The notes under the pieces are model-generated. The model had not been told where the DNA came from, searched no databases, and saw only the letters and a list, made by a program, of their open reading frames with translations. DNA of 64,000 nucleotides, from NCBI RefSeq assembly GCF_964340395.1, contig NC_135559.1:14062259-14126258 (forward strand), read 5' to 3'. This DNA comes from Glandiceps talaboti. Lineage: Eukaryota > Hemichordata > Enteropneusta > Spengelidae. Shown in pieces: positions 61,201 through 64,000 of the stretch; positions within the stretch are counted from its first letter, which is position 1; the number at the start of each line of letters is the position of its first letter. The translations under genes were made by a program, and so were the position numbers.

Positions 61201-61509
61201 ATTATTGTCTTTCAACTGAAATCCTTATGCCAAAGCGGGGGTTGGGGGTATATCCAACACAAAAAGAAGATACGCATATGACATCATTTTAAAAAGTCCT
61301 AAAAACAGTCTGTAGACTTGTTTTAGAAATGTTTTATAAATATACAATTTACTATCGCTTTAAAAATTAAAAACATACCAGTCAAATGTTCAAAAATGCT
61401 GTTTACTTTTAGTTCATACAGAATGGTTGCTACTCATTTTCTAACTCTCATTGGAAGGGAAATAGATTTATCATCTTATACTATTGTGACCTGCGGCCTA
61501 AAAAAAATT
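55201..61509. other. No convincing gene; one minisatellite
   Basis: Apart from the 41-bp minisatellite at 56.4-56.8 kb I see no structured feature. Two plus-strand frames (59.23-59.44 and 59.62-59.82 kb) resemble exons in composition but their splice phases do not match. Confidence 0.45.
56408..56781. repeat. 41-bp minisatellite, nine copies
   Basis: GTGTAAGCCATAACTAC recurs at 56411, 56452, 56493, 56535, 56577, 56618, 56659, 56700 and 56749. Units are 41-42 bp; one of 49 carries an 8-bp internal duplication. Confidence 0.95.
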
Positions 61510-61846
61510 GTTTGGTTCCGGTTACCCGACCCCTACCTAGCTTTTCACTGCCGACCCTAGACTTTTTTTACGTATTCGAGAAAAAAATAACAAAATCGCA
61601 AAAACTGTGAATTCTCACAAGAAATAGTGAATGCGAAAACTGTCATATCAACTTAAATAGACACTCTACAACTGTTCTTCCAATCTGTAATGACTTTACA
61701 TCTGCTATAGGATGAAATAAACAACGCAGAGACCATTTGGAAAACAATGGAAAACCTGAAATAGACACTCGCACATGAAAAAAAAATAAAAAAATAAAAA
61801 ATCTACCTACCCCACCTATTCTAAAATTGAATGTAACCGGAACCAC
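61510..61846 (+). mobile_element. MITE copy 1
   Basis: Bounded by GTTTGGTTCCGGTTAC and GTAACCGGAACCACG, an inverted pair of about 13 bp. Its body (CGTATTCGAGAAAAA, AACGCAGAGACCAT) recurs in the copy at 63.3 kb. Non-coding. Confidence 0.8.
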
Positions 61847-62756
61847 GCTATTATTTTTATTTGGCCTGAACTTTGATTTATTCCAAATTATTGTTTGTAA
61901 GATTTCCAGACGTTTAAGGGTATATTTACTAATCGCATACTATAGTTTAATCTATCAGTTCAGATCATTTCATGACTGTAATGGGTTTTTTATTTGTGAA
62001 ATCAGGTCGTTTAGTCTTTCATTTTACTGTAGAGTGGAATTGAGTAAGATGCAGAAACGAGACCTGTAAGGAGAAACAATTATGTGTGAGAAATCTGCAT
62101 GTGATTGTGTCTCTGTGATCGAGCTCTAGCCAATTCTCATTTCCAGTTGGTTGATTGCGTTCAAATTACCTTTAGGCTCAGTTTAACTCAATCGATTGAA
62201 TAAACTATTGCACAATTTTCGAGTGCTGTTCTCGACAAAATTTGAAATAAGAAATTAAGTGGTTAGTAAATTGCTGCTTAATTGAGAAAGCAATAGATGA
62301 GCTGAACGTAGAAATTGCACATATTGCAGATTAATAACTAAAGTCACTCTTCTTTCCAACATATGTATGATGTAATATATCAAATTCGATTCCTGCTTAG
62401 TCAAGAAAATGTAAGATCATTTGTTACTTGAGGGCGTAGTCCATAATATAATTTAATTCAAAGCAATGATTTAAAGAACAACTCAACGTTACTAGATATG
62501 CCTTGTTCAGAGATCGTCATCAAGGTAAGATAAAATCGTCTCCCCTAATCCAAATTGTCACCAGAAAGACTATTGTCTAATTGTCTAAAGTTTTCAGCCA
62601 CAACAAATTGAACAATGCTGTAGTTCATCAACAGTTATACTTCAGTGTCAGCCTTGTTGCTAAATTAAATACTATCATATTGATTTAATTCTGGTACTGC
62701 TTAAATGCGAAAGGGATTTTCTCCCACTTTATAAGTTATAGATTTCGCTGAGCAAC

Positions 62757-62853
62757 GTTTCATTCATTCATTCATTCATTCATTCATTCATTCATTCATT
62801 CATTCATTCATTCATTCATTCATTCATTCATTCATTCATTCATTCATTCATTC
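62757..62853. repeat. (CATT)n microsatellite
   Basis: About 24 uninterrupted CATT units. Confidence 0.97.
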
Positions 62854-63299
62854 ACAACAATATACTTTACCTGCTTGTATTATTGACCAAATACAAAAAA
62901 ATAAGTGTAAGGTAGCTGAACTAACAATATTCCAAAAGGTCAATCACTCTGAAAGCCAATATCATAAACATTATATTCGTAAGAAATGTTCCAAACAGTT
63001 GATATACATATTCACATTAAAAAATAACTCACATTATTAAGTTTGAAAAACCACTATTATACATTTTGAAAGCGTACACCATTAACATTTCACCTCGTAT
63101 TTCTATCAATGCATTGAATCTTTCCATCATAATAATATAATGAAAACTTAATTAAAAATATGACATGTACAGTGTATATCAATTTATATGAAATTTTAAC
63201 AAATAATTATATAAATATAATATATCAGATAGATAAATAAATTAGATTAAATCTTGCTATCCTTTATTTGTATAGATTGGTAAGGCTTTCAAAAAAAAT

Positions 63300-63624
63300 G
63301 TTTGGTTCCACTTATCCGACCCCACCTAGTTTTTTCACAACGACCAAAAGACATTTTTTTCACGTATTCGAGAAAAATAATAAAATCGCGAAAATTGTGA
63401 AGTCTCGCCAGAAATAGTGGATGTGAAAACAGACATCTACTTAAAACGACAATATTAAAATATCCTTCAATCTGTAAAGGCTGGATATTTGATGAGAAGA
63501 AACCAATAACACAGAGACCATAGGGAAAACAACTGAAAACATAACTACCTGAATTTGACACTGACATAAAAAAAATAAAATAAAATAACTACCTATTCAA
63601 AAATTGAGCGTAATCGGAACCACA
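63300..63624 (+). mobile_element. MITE copy 2, diverged
   Basis: Same orientation and order as the copy at 61.5 kb, with the same CGTATTCGAGAAAAA and ACACAGAGACCAT blocks. The ends have decayed (TTTGGTTCCACTTATCCGAC and TAATCGGAACCACAC). Confidence 0.8.
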
Positions 63625-64000
63625 CAATTTGTTTGTTAAGCCTAAACGTGAACATACTGAGACGGTCGCCCACTATGACAAACTCAGTTTCCACTTAGAT
63701 GGGACTTTCGCATACTACAAGTTCATTGTCATAATGCATGGCTGTTTTATCTCGCCGAAGGCATGATGTGTAAGTATTTCTTCGAGTGACAGATCTATAC
63801 ATTAGTGCCCTACAAAGGTTTGTATTACTCCACTGAAGAGGACAAACCACCCTAATTATATTAGAGTGCATTGTTTCCCAACGGGGTGCGTGCTGAAATT
63901 GATATTTTCAACGATGAGCCCCTGAGAACAGGAGATTGGTTTTTCAATTTCTCAGTGGTCGGTAGAAGAACTCATCATAGACAAATGATTGATAGTATTG

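Overview
The window is eukaryotic: AT-rich, intron-rich and dense in di-, tri- and tetranucleotide repeats. I read it as nuclear DNA of a bilaterian invertebrate, probably marine (lophotrochozoan or invertebrate deuterostome). This rests on an adhesion GPCR with C-type-lectin ectodomains, introns of about 0.3-3 kb, tRNA-derived SINEs and foldback/MITE elements. I cannot name the species. No bacterial operons, rRNA, tRNA genes or CRISPR arrays were seen.

One gene dominates the left half. It lies on the minus strand and runs from a signal-peptide exon at 34.6 kb down to a stop codon at 2,604. I assembled 25 coding exons by hand from GT/AG sites and codon phase. Every junction agrees in phase, and the total is 3,348 nt, i.e. 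about 1,115 residues. Domain order is: signal peptide; N-terminal half of a C-type lectin-like domain (CTLD-A); a complete CTLD-B; the C-terminal half of CTLD-A; a complete CTLD-C; a Thr/Pro-rich linker; a GAIN domain; a GPS cleavage site (HL/T); seven transmembrane helices of the adhesion (B2) class; and a short Ser/Thr-rich tail.

Three features of this gene stand out. (1) CTLD-B is a phase 1-1 two-exon cassette placed inside the intron that splits CTLD-A. Skipping it restores an ordinary six-cysteine CTLD, while including it makes a nested lectin domain. (2) There are two possible signal-peptide exons, at 34.6 and 27.3 kb. They have different phases, and each fits a different downstream acceptor. 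(3) The last intron contains a tandem array of about 71-bp units, each carrying a copy of the final 3' splice site and the first bases of the last exon.

Region by region: 1-2.6 kb is downstream flank with microsatellites. 2.6-9.1 kb holds the tail, 7TM and GPS exons, with a 1.19-kb foldback transposon (8-bp target duplication) in one intron. 9.8-16.1 kb holds GPS/GAIN and linker exons. 16.7-23.8 kb holds the CTLD exons. 23.8-34.6 kb is the large first intron with the alternative first exon. From 34.6 to 64 kb I find no convincing protein-coding gene. That part holds microsatellites, two SINEs, inverted repeats, a MITE pair, a 41-bp minisatellite and a possible 3.4-kb TA-flanked element. It may be intergenic or contain upstream 5' UTR introns of the same gene, because an acceptor-like site sits just before the 34.6-kb start codon.
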